From an uncultured Eubacteriales bacterium (GTDB lineage: Bacteria > Bacillota > Clostridia > Oscillospirales > Oscillospiraceae), in the NCBI GenBank assembly GCA_900554855.1, contig USIZ01000014.1, positions 1 to 12,530 of the forward strand: DNA of 12,530 nucleotides, read 5' to 3'. The notes beneath the pieces were generated by a model that did not search any database, was not told the origin of the DNA, and saw only the letters and a program-made list of their open reading frames with translations. The translations under genes were made by a program, and so were the position numbers. Below, in pieces: positions 6,757 through 12,530 of the stretch (position 1 is the first letter of the stretch; the number at the start of each line of letters is the position of its first letter).

Positions 6757-7536
6757 ATGTTTGAAGAATTCAAGGACAAGGTTCTGTTTGTCACCGGTGC
6801 CGCCTCCGGTATGGGCCGGGCCGTGGCCGTCCGCTTTGGCGGTCTGGGCTGCAAGGTGGCCGTGGCCGCCCGCCGTCCCGATGCCGGCGCCGAGACCGTC
6901 CGTCTGGTAAAGGAAGCCGGCGGCGACGCCATGTTTGTCCCCTGCGATGTGGCCGATGATGCGGGTGTCAAGGCCGCCATCGACACCACCGTGGCCGCCT
7001 GGGGCAGCATTGACTTCGCCTTCAACAACGCCGGCTGCGGCGCGGACGGCGTGCACATCCCCTTCGTTCCCCTGACCGAGGTGACTGAGGGCGACTGGGA
7101 CAAGGTCATCGACACCAACCTGAAGGGCGTGTTCCACTGCCTGAAGTATGAGCTCATCCAGATGCAGAAGCAGGGCGGCGGGGCCATCGTCAACACCTCC
7201 TCTATCGGCGGTCTGCACATGGCCCCCATGTTCGGCGCCTATGGCCCCTCCAAGGCGGCCGTGATCGCCATCACCCAGACCGCCGCAGTGGAGAACGCCA
7301 AGGCGGGCATCCGCGTCAACGCCATCTGCCCCGGCCCCACCGAGGGCACCAACCTGATGGCCGACAGCGTGGCCGCCGGCAGCCAGGATACCGAGTTCCT
7401 GAAGGAGCATATCATCCCCATGGGCAAGCTGGGCACCACGCAGGATGTGGCCGACAGCGTGGTCTATCTCTGCTCCAATATGGCCGGCCAGGTCACCGGC
7501 ATGGCTCTGCCCGTCTGCGGCGGAATGCAGATGTAA
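6757..7536 (+). CDS. Short-chain dehydrogenase/reductase (classical SDR)
   Basis: A 259-residue classical SDR, normal length, catalysing NAD(P)-linked alcohol/ketone interconversion in the cytoplasm. The cofactor motif T13-G-A-A-S-G-M-G20 and the N90-N91-A92-G93 motif are intact. The catalytic set is S149 with Y162-GPS-K166 at the usual 13-residue spacing. R39-R40 directly after the second beta strand favours NADP(H), though this is only a rule of thumb. It ends in QVTGMALPVCGGMQM, the usual C-terminal strand. AAGGAG lies eight bases before the ATG. It is cotranscribed with the Dabb-domain gene four bases downstream and preceded by a promoter with a site shared with OYE-1, so it probably acts in the same pathway, for example on a hydroxyl or keto group of the ring compound. 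Codon use is strongly G/C-ending. The exact substrate cannot be assigned. Confidence 0.93.
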   Translation: MFEEFKDKVLFVTGAASGMGRAVAVRFGGLGCKVAVAARRPDAGAETVRLVKEAGGDAMFVPCDVADDAGVKAAIDTTVAAWGSIDFAFNNAGCGADGVHIPFVPLTEVTEGDWDKVIDTNLKGVFHCLKYELIQMQKQGGGAIVNTSSIGGLHMAPMFGAYGPSKAAVIAITQTAAVENAKAGIRVNAICPGPTEGTNLMADSVAAGSQDTEFLKEHIIPMGKLGTTQDVADSVVYLCSNMAGQVTGMALPVCGGMQM

Positions 7537-7540
7537 CGCC

Positions 7541-7864
7541 ATGAAAATGCGTCATGTCTCCCTGTTCCGGCTCAAGCCGGAATACCGTGCGCCTGAACTG
7601 GTGATCGCGCTGGGCGCTCAGCTGCGCGCCCTTCCCCGCAAGCTGCCCACCATCCTGGACTGTGAGATCGGCACCAAGCCCCTGGGCGGGCCGGACGCCT
7701 CCCCGGACGGAGCCGTGCAGTTTTACGACCTCATTCAGATCATCACGTTTGCCAATGAGGACGACTGCGCCGCCTACCCGGCCTCTCAGGCTCATGCGGA
7801 TTTTCTCGCCTTCTCCCAGCCCTACATGGAAAAAGTCGATGTGATCGACTACCCCGTCGAATAA
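7541..7864 (+). CDS. Dabb-domain (dimeric alpha/beta-barrel) protein
   Basis: A 107-residue protein matching the stress-responsive A/B-barrel (Dabb) family in length and pattern. The N-terminal strand is MRHVSLFRLKPE, followed by a helix with LRALPRKLPTI, the CEIGTKPL strand, YDLIQIITFANEDDCAAYPA, a QAHADFLAF helix and a terminal VDVIDYPVE strand. Dabb proteins form dimeric ferredoxin-like barrels; some are enzymes, such as the plant olivetolic acid cyclase, but most bacterial ones are uncharacterised. The ATG at 7541 lies 4 bases after the SDR stop and has no good Shine-Dalgarno sequence, so translational coupling to the SDR is likely; ATG at 7547 is an alternative. An in-frame extension upstream would overlap the SDR and is not credible. 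A ring-handling or isomerase role is possible but unproven. Confidence 0.82.
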   Translation: MKMRHVSLFRLKPEYRAPELVIALGAQLRALPRKLPTILDCEIGTKPLGGPDASPDGAVQFYDLIQIITFANEDDCAAYPASQAHADFLAFSQPYMEKVDVIDYPVE

Positions 7865-7869
7865 CACCA

Positions 7870-7912
7870 AATGCGGAGCCATTTTCATTTTATGGCTCCG
7901 CATTGCTTTTTT
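7870..7912 (+). terminator. Terminator after the SDR-Dabb operon
   Basis: A perfect 13-bp stem (7870-7882 with 7892-7904) with a 9-base loop is followed by GCTTTTTT. It begins 5 bases after the stop codon of the Dabb gene. Its tail overlaps the -35 of the following promoter. Confidence 0.9.
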
Positions 7913-7932
7913 GCGCCATATTGTGCTACACT
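7903..7932 (+). promoter_or_regulatory. Predicted promoter of SnoaL-like gene 1
   Basis: TTGCTT (7903-7908) lies in the terminator tail and TACACT (7927-7932), extended by TGC, follows after 18 bases, 31 bases upstream of the start codon. The -35 is weak; the extended -10 (TGCTACACT) resembles those before the SDR and OYE-2 genes (TGCTATACT). Confidence 0.5.
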
Positions 7933-7963
7933 GTAAAAAACGAACATTCAGGAGGGCAACCCT

Positions 7964-8689
7964 ATGACCATGGAGGAAATGCAGCGGCTGCTGGAGCGCC
8001 AGCAGTCCCGAACCGACATTATGAACCTGATGGGCCGCTATCAGTATTACCACACCGGCGGCCAGATGAGCCGCATTGGGCGGGAGCTGTTCGCCTGGTG
8101 GCTGCCGGACGCCCGGTGCGAATACGGCCCGCTGGGCGTGTTCGGCGCAAAGAAATCGCTGGAATTTTTCGATGCCATGACGGAGCTGTTTACCGGCGGC
8201 ACCGGTGCGTGCCATCCCGGTCTGCTGGAGATCCACCAGATCACCACTCCGGTGCTGGAGGTGGCCGAGGACAACCAGACCGCCAAGGGCATGTGGATGT
8301 CCACCGGCGCAATCCTGATGCTCCACGACGAGGGAGCCGAGGAGGGCCGTTCCTTCACCTGGGACTCCGGCAAATATGCCGTGGACTTCATCCGCACCGA
8401 GCAGGGTTGGCGGGTGTGGCACCTGCACGTCTGCGATCTGTGGCGCACCGACTTTGACCGCGACCCGGTGGCCAACGCCGCTCCCATGGACCGGGGCACG
8501 ACCCAGGAGATGATCGACGAGTGGAACGCCCGCGCCGCCGCGGGCGAGACAGTCCACCCCCATGGAATGCCCATTATCCCCGACGGCCCCACCACTTTCC
8601 ACTACGCCTACGCCAGCGATTCCATCGCGCCTCAGCAGCCGGAACCGCCCCTCCCCTACCGCACCTTCTGCGAAACGTTTGAATACTAA
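7964..8689 (+). CDS. SnoaL-like (NTF2-fold) protein 1
   Basis: A 241-residue cytoplasmic protein of the SnoaL/NTF2-like superfamily (SnoaL_4 type). That fold covers dehydratases, isomerases, cyclases and non-enzymatic binders, including the bile-acid 7-alpha-dehydratase BaiE. The N-terminal helix LMGRYQYY includes Tyr26, the barrel has IHQITTPVLEV with His91, then QTAKGMW at 105-111 and the strand GWRVWHLHV. The Tyr and His are candidate active-site residues by position. It is about 75 residues longer than BaiE, with a C-terminal tail rich in Pro that ends YRTFCETFEY; paralogue 2 ends similarly (YNTFADTFSYGI). AGGAGGG lies seven bases before ATG. It is transcribed alone, with its own promoter and terminator, between SDR-Dabb and OYE-2. 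Reaction and substrate are unknown. Confidence 0.85.
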   Translation: MTMEEMQRLLERQQSRTDIMNLMGRYQYYHTGGQMSRIGRELFAWWLPDARCEYGPLGVFGAKKSLEFFDAMTELFTGGTGACHPGLLEIHQITTPVLEVAEDNQTAKGMWMSTGAILMLHDEGAEEGRSFTWDSGKYAVDFIRTEQGWRVWHLHVCDLWRTDFDRDPVANAAPMDRGTTQEMIDEWNARAAAGETVHPHGMPIIPDGPTTFHYAYASDSIAPQQPEPPLPYRTFCETFEY

Positions 8690-8695
8690 GCACCC

Positions 8696-8737
8696 GGAGC
8701 GCCCGCATTCGCCGTATGTGGGCGCTCCATTTTGTTG
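8696..8737 (+). terminator. Terminator after SnoaL-like gene 1
   Basis: A 13-bp stem with one G-U pair (8696-8708 with 8716-8728) has a 7-base loop and is followed by ATTTTGTTG. It begins 6 bases after the stop codon. Confidence 0.78.
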
Positions 8738-8739
8738 TG

Positions 8740-8851
8740 CGTTCACTACGCCCCGTTGTACGTTTTTCTCAACAATCCTTGCAATTTCAAGGCTTTGCGC
8801 CGTTTTCCCCACTTACTACATCAAGTTGTTCCGTTCACCCTGTTTCGTTGT
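8740..8851 (+). repeat. Direct repeat CGTTCAC-N7-CGTTGT upstream of OYE-2
   Basis: The pattern occurs at 8740-8759 and again at 8832-8851, with start points 92 bases apart. GTTGT also precedes both copies (8734-8738 and 8825-8829). The second copy ends on the first base of the predicted -35 of the OYE-2 promoter. This suggests an operator pair for a regulator distinct from the one bound at the GTTATACT sites. The stretch 8738-8850 otherwise has no gene. Confidence 0.45.
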
Positions 8852-8880
8852 TGCACTTTTTTCTTTGGCTTTGCTATACT
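8851..8880 (+). promoter_or_regulatory. Predicted promoter of the OYE-2/SnoaL operon
   Basis: TTGCAC (8851-8856) and TATACT (8875-8880) are 18 bases apart, and TGC extends the -10. The -10 ends 43 bases before the start codon. No good copy of the 20-bp GTTATACT-type site occurs at the expected position (best is GTTGTTCC at 8825-8832, 5/8). Confidence 0.55.
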
Positions 8881-8923
8881 TGTAATTGTGTAATAGGAAT
8901 CCTTTTGGAAAGGGGATATTTTT

Positions 8924-10867
8924 ATGGCATCTTACGAAAAGCTGCTCCAGCCGCTGCAAGTGGCCGGTCTGCGGCTGAAGAACCGCATGCTCTCTGCTCC
9001 CACCTCCATGGCCGAGCTGGGCCCCGGTGAGCATTACAGCGACGACAATATCAACTACTACAAGCTGAAGGCCGCCGGCGGCGTGGCTCTGGTCAGCGTG
9101 GGTGATGTCATTGTCGATCTGTCCACCGGCCGCAGCCACCCCATGCAGGTCGGTCTGGATGACCCCACCGCCGTTCCCTATCTGGTCAAGATGGCCGACG
9201 CCATCCACTCCGGCGGCGCCGCCGCCGAGATCGAGATCGACCACGGCGGAGCGCTCTGTGACCCGGTATTCATCGACGGCAAAAACGCCATCGGCCCCTC
9301 CGGCTATGTGGACGACTGGGGCGACGAGGTCAAGGAGATGACCGAGGAACAGATCTATGAGATCGCAGACAAGTTTGCCGAGGCGGCCGCCACGGCAAAG
9401 GCCTGCGGCTTCGATATGGTCATGATCCACGCCGGTCACGGCTGGCTGCTGCACCAGTTCATCTCCGAGATCACCAACCACCGCACCGACAAGTGGGGCG
9501 GCAGTCTGGAAAACCGGATGCGCTTCCCCCTGCTGGTAGTGGAAAAGGTGCGCGCCGCCGTCGGCCGTGCCTTCCCCATTGACATCCGCATCTCCGGTTC
9601 CGAGCGTATGCCCGGCGGCTACGACATCCAGACCGGCATTGAGATCGCCAAGGCGCTGGACGGCAAGGTGGATCTGATCCACGTCTCCGCCGGTTCCCAG
9701 CAGGACGAATACTCCTGCGTGCTCATGCATCCCGGTGCGTTCCAGAAGCACGGCGAGAACTCCGGTCTGGCTGCCGAGATCAAGAAGCACGTTAAGACCC
9801 CGGTAGTCACCGTGGGCGCCTTCTCCGAGCCCGACAAGATGGAGGCATTTCTGGAGGAGAGCGGCGTGGACTGCATCGCCATGGGCCGCGCTCTCATCGC
9901 CGACCCCTTCCTGCCCCGCAAGATCATGCGCGGCAAGGTGGCGGACATCACCCCCTGTCTGCGCTGCGGCGAATGCCAGAGCGGCATGATGCGCAACAAG
10001 ACCATGCGCTGCGCCGTCAATCCCTACATTGGGCGCGAGACCGAGTATTTCCACCCCATCCCCACCCGGGAGCACAAAAACCTGCTCATCGTGGGCGGCG
10101 GCCCTGCCGGTATGCAGGCGGCCATCACCGCCTGTGAGCGCGGCCATAAGGTCACCCTGGTGGAGAAGAGCGATAAGCTGGGCGGCCTGAAGTACGCCGA
10201 CAACGCCGACTTCAAGGCCAACATCCGCCGCTACCGCGACATGACTGCCGCAAAGGTCATGTCTCTGCCGGTGGATGTGCGCCTCAACACCGTCGTCACC
10301 GACGAGCTGGTGGCCGAGGTGAAGCCCGACGCCATCATCGCCTGCGTGGGCGCCGATCCCTGGGCGCTGCCCGTGCCCGGCGCCAGCGGCGAGAACGTGG
10401 TGTTCGGCGCGGAGCTCAAACGCGCAGATCCCCGGGTCGGCCACAAGGTAGTCGTCATCGGCGGCGGCCTGATCGGCTGCGAGGAAGGTATTGAGCTGGC
10501 CAAGGAGGGACACGAGGTCACCATTCTGGAGATGCAGGAGGAGCTGTGTCCGGACTGCGGACGGATGCACCGCCTGAGCGTGCTCCATGAAATCGAAGTG
10601 GCCGAGACCCTGCACACCGCCACCGGATTCCGCTGCACCGGCATTGACACCGAGGGCGTCAGCGCTGTGGATGCGCAGGGTAAGGAAGTCAAGTTCCCCG
10701 CCGACACCGTGGTCATGTGCGCCGGTATGCGTCCCCGTTCCGCCGAGGTGGAGCGTCTCTCCAAATACTGCACAGAGTTCTATATCTGCGGCGATGCCAC
10801 CCGCGCCCGTCAGATCGGTCAGGCCACCCGCGACGGCTATGACGCGGTGGTCAACGTGGGCCTGTAA
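8924..10867 (+). CDS. OYE-2: FMN/4Fe-4S/FAD ene-reductase
   Basis: A 647-residue paralogue of OYE-1 with the same layout. The FMN TIM barrel is about 1-335, with H169-A-G-H172 as carbonyl-binding histidines and NHRTDKWGG further on. The 4Fe-4S cysteines are C345-x2-C348-x2-C351-x11-C363. The FAD motif GGGPAG is at 391-396 and the second nucleotide motif GGGLIG at 513-518, with a terminal CGDATRARQIGQATRDGY block. The position of the usual catalytic Tyr is Trp174. Compared with OYE family consensus FLSP, the loop reads FISE. The start is supported by AAAGGGGA about seven bases upstream. It heads an operon with three SnoaL-like genes, the next starting 52 bases after its stop. It probably reduces a different C=C bond, or the same bond in another stereochemistry, from OYE-1; substrate unknown. 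Confidence 0.93.
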   Translation: MASYEKLLQPLQVAGLRLKNRMLSAPTSMAELGPGEHYSDDNINYYKLKAAGGVALVSVGDVIVDLSTGRSHPMQVGLDDPTAVPYLVKMADAIHSGGAAAEIEIDHGGALCDPVFIDGKNAIGPSGYVDDWGDEVKEMTEEQIYEIADKFAEAAATAKACGFDMVMIHAGHGWLLHQFISEITNHRTDKWGGSLENRMRFPLLVVEKVRAAVGRAFPIDIRISGSERMPGGYDIQTGIEIAKALDGKVDLIHVSAGSQQDEYSCVLMHPGAFQKHGENSGLAAEIKKHVKTPVVTVGAFSEPDKMEAFLEESGVDCIAMGRALIADPFLPRKIMRGKVADITPCLRCGECQSGMMRNKTMRCAVNPYIGRETEYFHPIPTREHKNLLIVGGGPAGMQAAITACERGHKVTLVEKSDKLGGLKYADNADFKANIRRYRDMTAAKVMSLPVDVRLNTVVTDELVAEVKPDAIIACVGADPWALPVPGASGENVVFGAELKRADPRVGHKVVVIGGGLIGCEEGIELAKEGHEVTILEMQEELCPDCGRMHRLSVLHEIEVAETLHTATGFRCTGIDTEGVSAVDAQGKEVKFPADTVVMCAGMRPRSAEVERLSKYCTEFYICGDATRARQIGQATRDGYDAVVNVGL

Positions 10868-10919
10868 GGCACAATTTCAACCGTTTATCCTCATGCAAAA
10901 TCTGAAAGGAGCATGATTC

Positions 10920-11645
10920 ATGGCAACATTCACCACTGAGCAGCTGACTCAGCGCTGGGAAGACCAGCGCGCCCTGAAGAACCTGATGGGCAAGTACGCC
11001 AACTGCCTGATTCTCAACCGGGAGCAGGACATCTTTGACCTGTTCTGGACCTCCGGCGACGACATCAGCCTGAGCTTCAACGACGGCGCATATGTGGGCA
11101 CCGAGGCCGTCGAGGCCTACTATGCGGCCTGCTGCGAGCGTAACAAGCTGGTCGCCCGTCTGCTGCAGAAGCGTTTCCCCGAGCAGCTGGGCGGCAAGAG
11201 CGAGGACGAGATCTACGGCGTTGGCCCCTTTAAGGTCAAGCCTCTGTCCTCCCCTGTCATCGAAGTCGCCGCTGACGGCAAGACCGCCAAGGGTCTGTGG
11301 CACTGCCAGGGCGCCTACAACGACGTGGAGACCTGCGGTCCTGTGGCCAACTGGACCTGGGGTTATTTCGCCGCCGACTTCGTCCGCACCGAGGACGGCT
11401 GGAAGATCTGGCACCTGAGCTACACCAACGATGTGGACTGCATCTGCGGCCAGAGCTGGGGCAAGGAGAAGCAGCCGCTGCCCGAGCTGCCTGAGTTCGC
11501 CGAGCTGGGCGAGTTCAAGTACCCCGAGTACACGGTCAGCAAGACCATCCGCACCCTTTACACCCCCGCGCGTCCTCACACCGACGCTCCCCGGATCCCC
11601 GAACCCTACAACACCTTCGCTGATACTTTCAGCTACGGCATTTGA
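10920..11645 (+). CDS. SnoaL-like (NTF2-fold) protein 2
   Basis: A 241-residue SnoaL_4-type protein, the same length as paralogue 1 and of the same subtype by its N-terminal helix (LMGKYANC, Tyr26). The barrel strand VKPLSSPVIEV has Lys107 in the column where paralogues 1 and 3 carry His, so the active site is different. GKTAKGLW is at 120-127 and GWKIWHLSYTND follows, shared with the other copies. The C-terminus ends YNTFADTFSYGI. AAAGGAG lies eight bases before the ATG; a nearer ATG at 10913 is out of frame. It is the second gene of the OYE-2 operon and is followed directly by paralogue 3, whose ribosome binding site begins on the last base of its stop codon. A lyase, isomerase or cyclase role on the OYE-2 substrate or product is plausible but not shown. 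Confidence 0.85.
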   Translation: MATFTTEQLTQRWEDQRALKNLMGKYANCLILNREQDIFDLFWTSGDDISLSFNDGAYVGTEAVEAYYAACCERNKLVARLLQKRFPEQLGGKSEDEIYGVGPFKVKPLSSPVIEVAADGKTAKGLWHCQGAYNDVETCGPVANWTWGYFAADFVRTEDGWKIWHLSYTNDVDCICGQSWGKEKQPLPELPEFAELGEFKYPEYTVSKTIRTLYTPARPHTDAPRIPEPYNTFADTFSYGI

Positions 11646-11662
11646 AAGGAGGAGCGCGTAAA

Positions 11663-12397
11663 ATGAGCAAGAAAGTCAAGCACGAGTATAGCGATGACGA
11701 GCTGATCCGCCGGGTCACCGACATTGAAGAGGTCAAGAAGCTGGCCAACAAGCGCGTCTACTATATGATCAATGAGTGGCGCGAGAAGGAGCTCGACGAG
11801 CTGTGGGTCTCCGAAAGCGAGCACGCCAAGACTGCCTCCTTTGGCAAGAACACCGGCTACTATGTGGGTCTGGACAACATCCGCGCCTACTATGTGACCA
11901 AGCACGCCGCTGATCTGGGCGACGGTGTGGGCACCATGAACGCCCACCCCATCTCCACCGGCCTGGTGAAGCTGGCCGGCGACGGCAAGACTGCCAAGGG
12001 CCTGTGGTACTCCATCGGTCAGGACACCAAGCCCAACGGTGACGGCACCGCGCTGGCCATGTGGAACACCGGCAAGGTCGCCATCGACTTTGTCAAGGAG
12101 GGTGACGCCTGGAAGATCTGGCATATCGTGGAGGCCAACGACGCCACCTGTGAGGCCGGCGACACCTATGGCGACCATCCCGTCTACCTCGACTACGCCA
12201 CCGATCCCGTGGCCGTGGAGTTCGGCACCCCCACCATCCCCATGATCACTCACGACGCCACCTTCAACTGGTGGGACAACTACCCCGCTCCTCCCGAGGA
12301 TTACGAGACCTGGAGCGATGAGCTGAGCTATGGCCCCGAGGGCTACCCCGAGAAGACCGTGTATCACTTCGGCGCCGGTGAAGGAGGTAATTTCTGA
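11663..12397 (+). CDS. SnoaL-like (NTF2-fold) protein 3
   Basis: A 244-residue SnoaL-like protein. The start at ATG 11663 is preferred because AAAGGAGG (11645-11652) lies ten bases before it; an upstream TTG at 11642 would overlap the previous stop and precede the ribosome binding site. Its N-terminal helix reads KKLANKRVYYMINEW, with the tyrosines two residues later than in paralogues 1 and 2, so it is a separate subtype shared with paralogue 4. The strand AHPISTGLVKL carries His95, GKTAKGLW is at 108-115, and AWKIWHIVEAND follows. Its C-terminal tail is distinct (WSDELSYGPEGYPEKT, then a short Gly-rich end GAGEGGNF). The stop overlaps the start of paralogue 4 by one base (TGATG), indicating translational coupling. 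Confidence 0.86.
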   Translation: MSKKVKHEYSDDELIRRVTDIEEVKKLANKRVYYMINEWREKELDELWVSESEHAKTASFGKNTGYYVGLDNIRAYYVTKHAADLGDGVGTMNAHPISTGLVKLAGDGKTAKGLWYSIGQDTKPNGDGTALAMWNTGKVAIDFVKEGDAWKIWHIVEANDATCEAGDTYGDHPVYLDYATDPVAVEFGTPTIPMITHDATFNWWDNYPAPPEDYETWSDELSYGPEGYPEKTVYHFGAGEGGNF

Positions 12398-12530
12398 TGA
12401 GAGAACTGACTCTGCATGAGCGCATCCGCAATGCGGACGCCAGTCAGCAGGTGGAGAACGTCAAGGCCAAGCACGCCTATCTGCACGGCCGCGCCGACGC
12501 CACCGGCGAGTGGACCACGGTGGGGGTGTC
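12397..12530 (+). CDS. SnoaL-like protein 4, cut by the window edge
   Basis: The first 44 codons of an open frame that continues past the right edge. The ATG shares one base with the stop of paralogue 3 and has AAGGAGG nine bases upstream, so it is clearly a translated gene. The visible N-terminus begins MRELTLHERIRNADA and contains VENVKAKHAYLHGR, which aligns with the helix EEVKKLANKRVYY of paralogue 3, including the Tyr two residues after the basic position. I therefore call it a fourth SnoaL-like paralogue of the paralogue-3 subtype. Only the N-terminal helix is visible; the catalytic barrel is not, so the family call is moderate and activity cannot be judged. Confidence 0.65.
   Translation, partial: MRELTLHERIRNADASQQVENVKAKHAYLHGRADATGEWTTVGV

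Noticed and set aside
7493..8812. A 439-codon open frame on the minus strand over Dabb and SnoaL-1
   Set aside because: It crosses two gene units and two terminators on the opposite strand and has no recognisable domain.
8816..10615. A 599-codon open frame on the minus strand
   Set aside because: Antisense shadow of OYE-2 with the same compositional signature; no ribosome binding site or family resemblance.
11642..11662. TTG start giving seven extra residues on SnoaL-like protein 3
   Set aside because: It overlaps the stop of the previous gene and lies before the AAAGGAGG that clearly serves the ATG at 11663.
2159..12530. Assignment as the bile-acid bai operon
   Set aside because: OYE, SDR and SnoaL-like members are shared, but no CoA ligase, CoA transferase or other bai-specific gene is visible, and the SnoaL proteins are much longer than BaiE.
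1..12530. CRISPR arrays, tRNA or rRNA genes
   Set aside because: No regularly spaced repeats, cloverleaf-like sequences or rRNA segments were seen on reading both strands.

Overview
The window looks like chromosome from an anaerobic Gram-positive gut bacterium of the Clostridia, probably Oscillospiraceae-like. The evidence is indirect: strong AGGAGG-type ribosome binding sites, AT-rich intergenic spacers with G+C-rich third codon positions in the genes, compact Rho-independent terminators, and two FMN/Fe-S/FAD old-yellow-enzyme (OYE) reductases beside SnoaL-like proteins, as seen in gut anaerobes that reduce steroids, bile acids or plant phenolics. No rRNA or phylogenetic marker is present, so the taxonomy is inference.

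Left part (1-2040): a structured repeat-like sequence at the edge, then a YfcE-type phosphodiesterase on the minus strand and a DUF2156 (LPG-synthase C-terminal type) protein on the plus strand. They are divergently transcribed from recognisable promoters and each ends in a terminator. They look like housekeeping genes bordering the accessory region.

Centre and right (2041-12530): an apparent catabolic or reductive locus. In order: OYE-1 (2159-4111, alone, with its own terminator); an MFS transporter on the minus strand (4268-5530); a divergent LysR-type regulator (5717-6643); an SDR dehydrogenase (6757-7536) followed 4 bases later by a Dabb-domain protein (7541-7864); SnoaL-like protein 1 (7964-8689, alone); OYE-2 (8924-10867); then SnoaL-like proteins 2, 3 and the start of 4 in one tight operon running off the right edge.

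The most informative observation is a shared 20-bp site (TATAT, seven variable bases, GTTATACT). It lies upstream of OYE-1 and of the SDR with exactly 41 bases between the site and the predicted -10 in both, and a weaker copy sits between the LysR and MFS genes. This suggests one LysR regulon joining transporter, OYE-1 and SDR-Dabb. The OYE-2/SnoaL operon lacks that site and instead has a different direct repeat overlapping its promoter.

Taken together the genes suggest uptake of a small cyclic or aromatic enone-type compound (MFS), hydride transfer to C=C bonds (two OYEs), alcohol/ketone interconversion (SDR), and dehydration, isomerisation or cyclisation steps on small barrel folds (SnoaL and Dabb proteins). 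The substrate cannot be read from sequence. Both OYEs lack the usual active-site tyrosine, and the SnoaL paralogues differ in active-site columns, so they probably do not repeat the same reaction.
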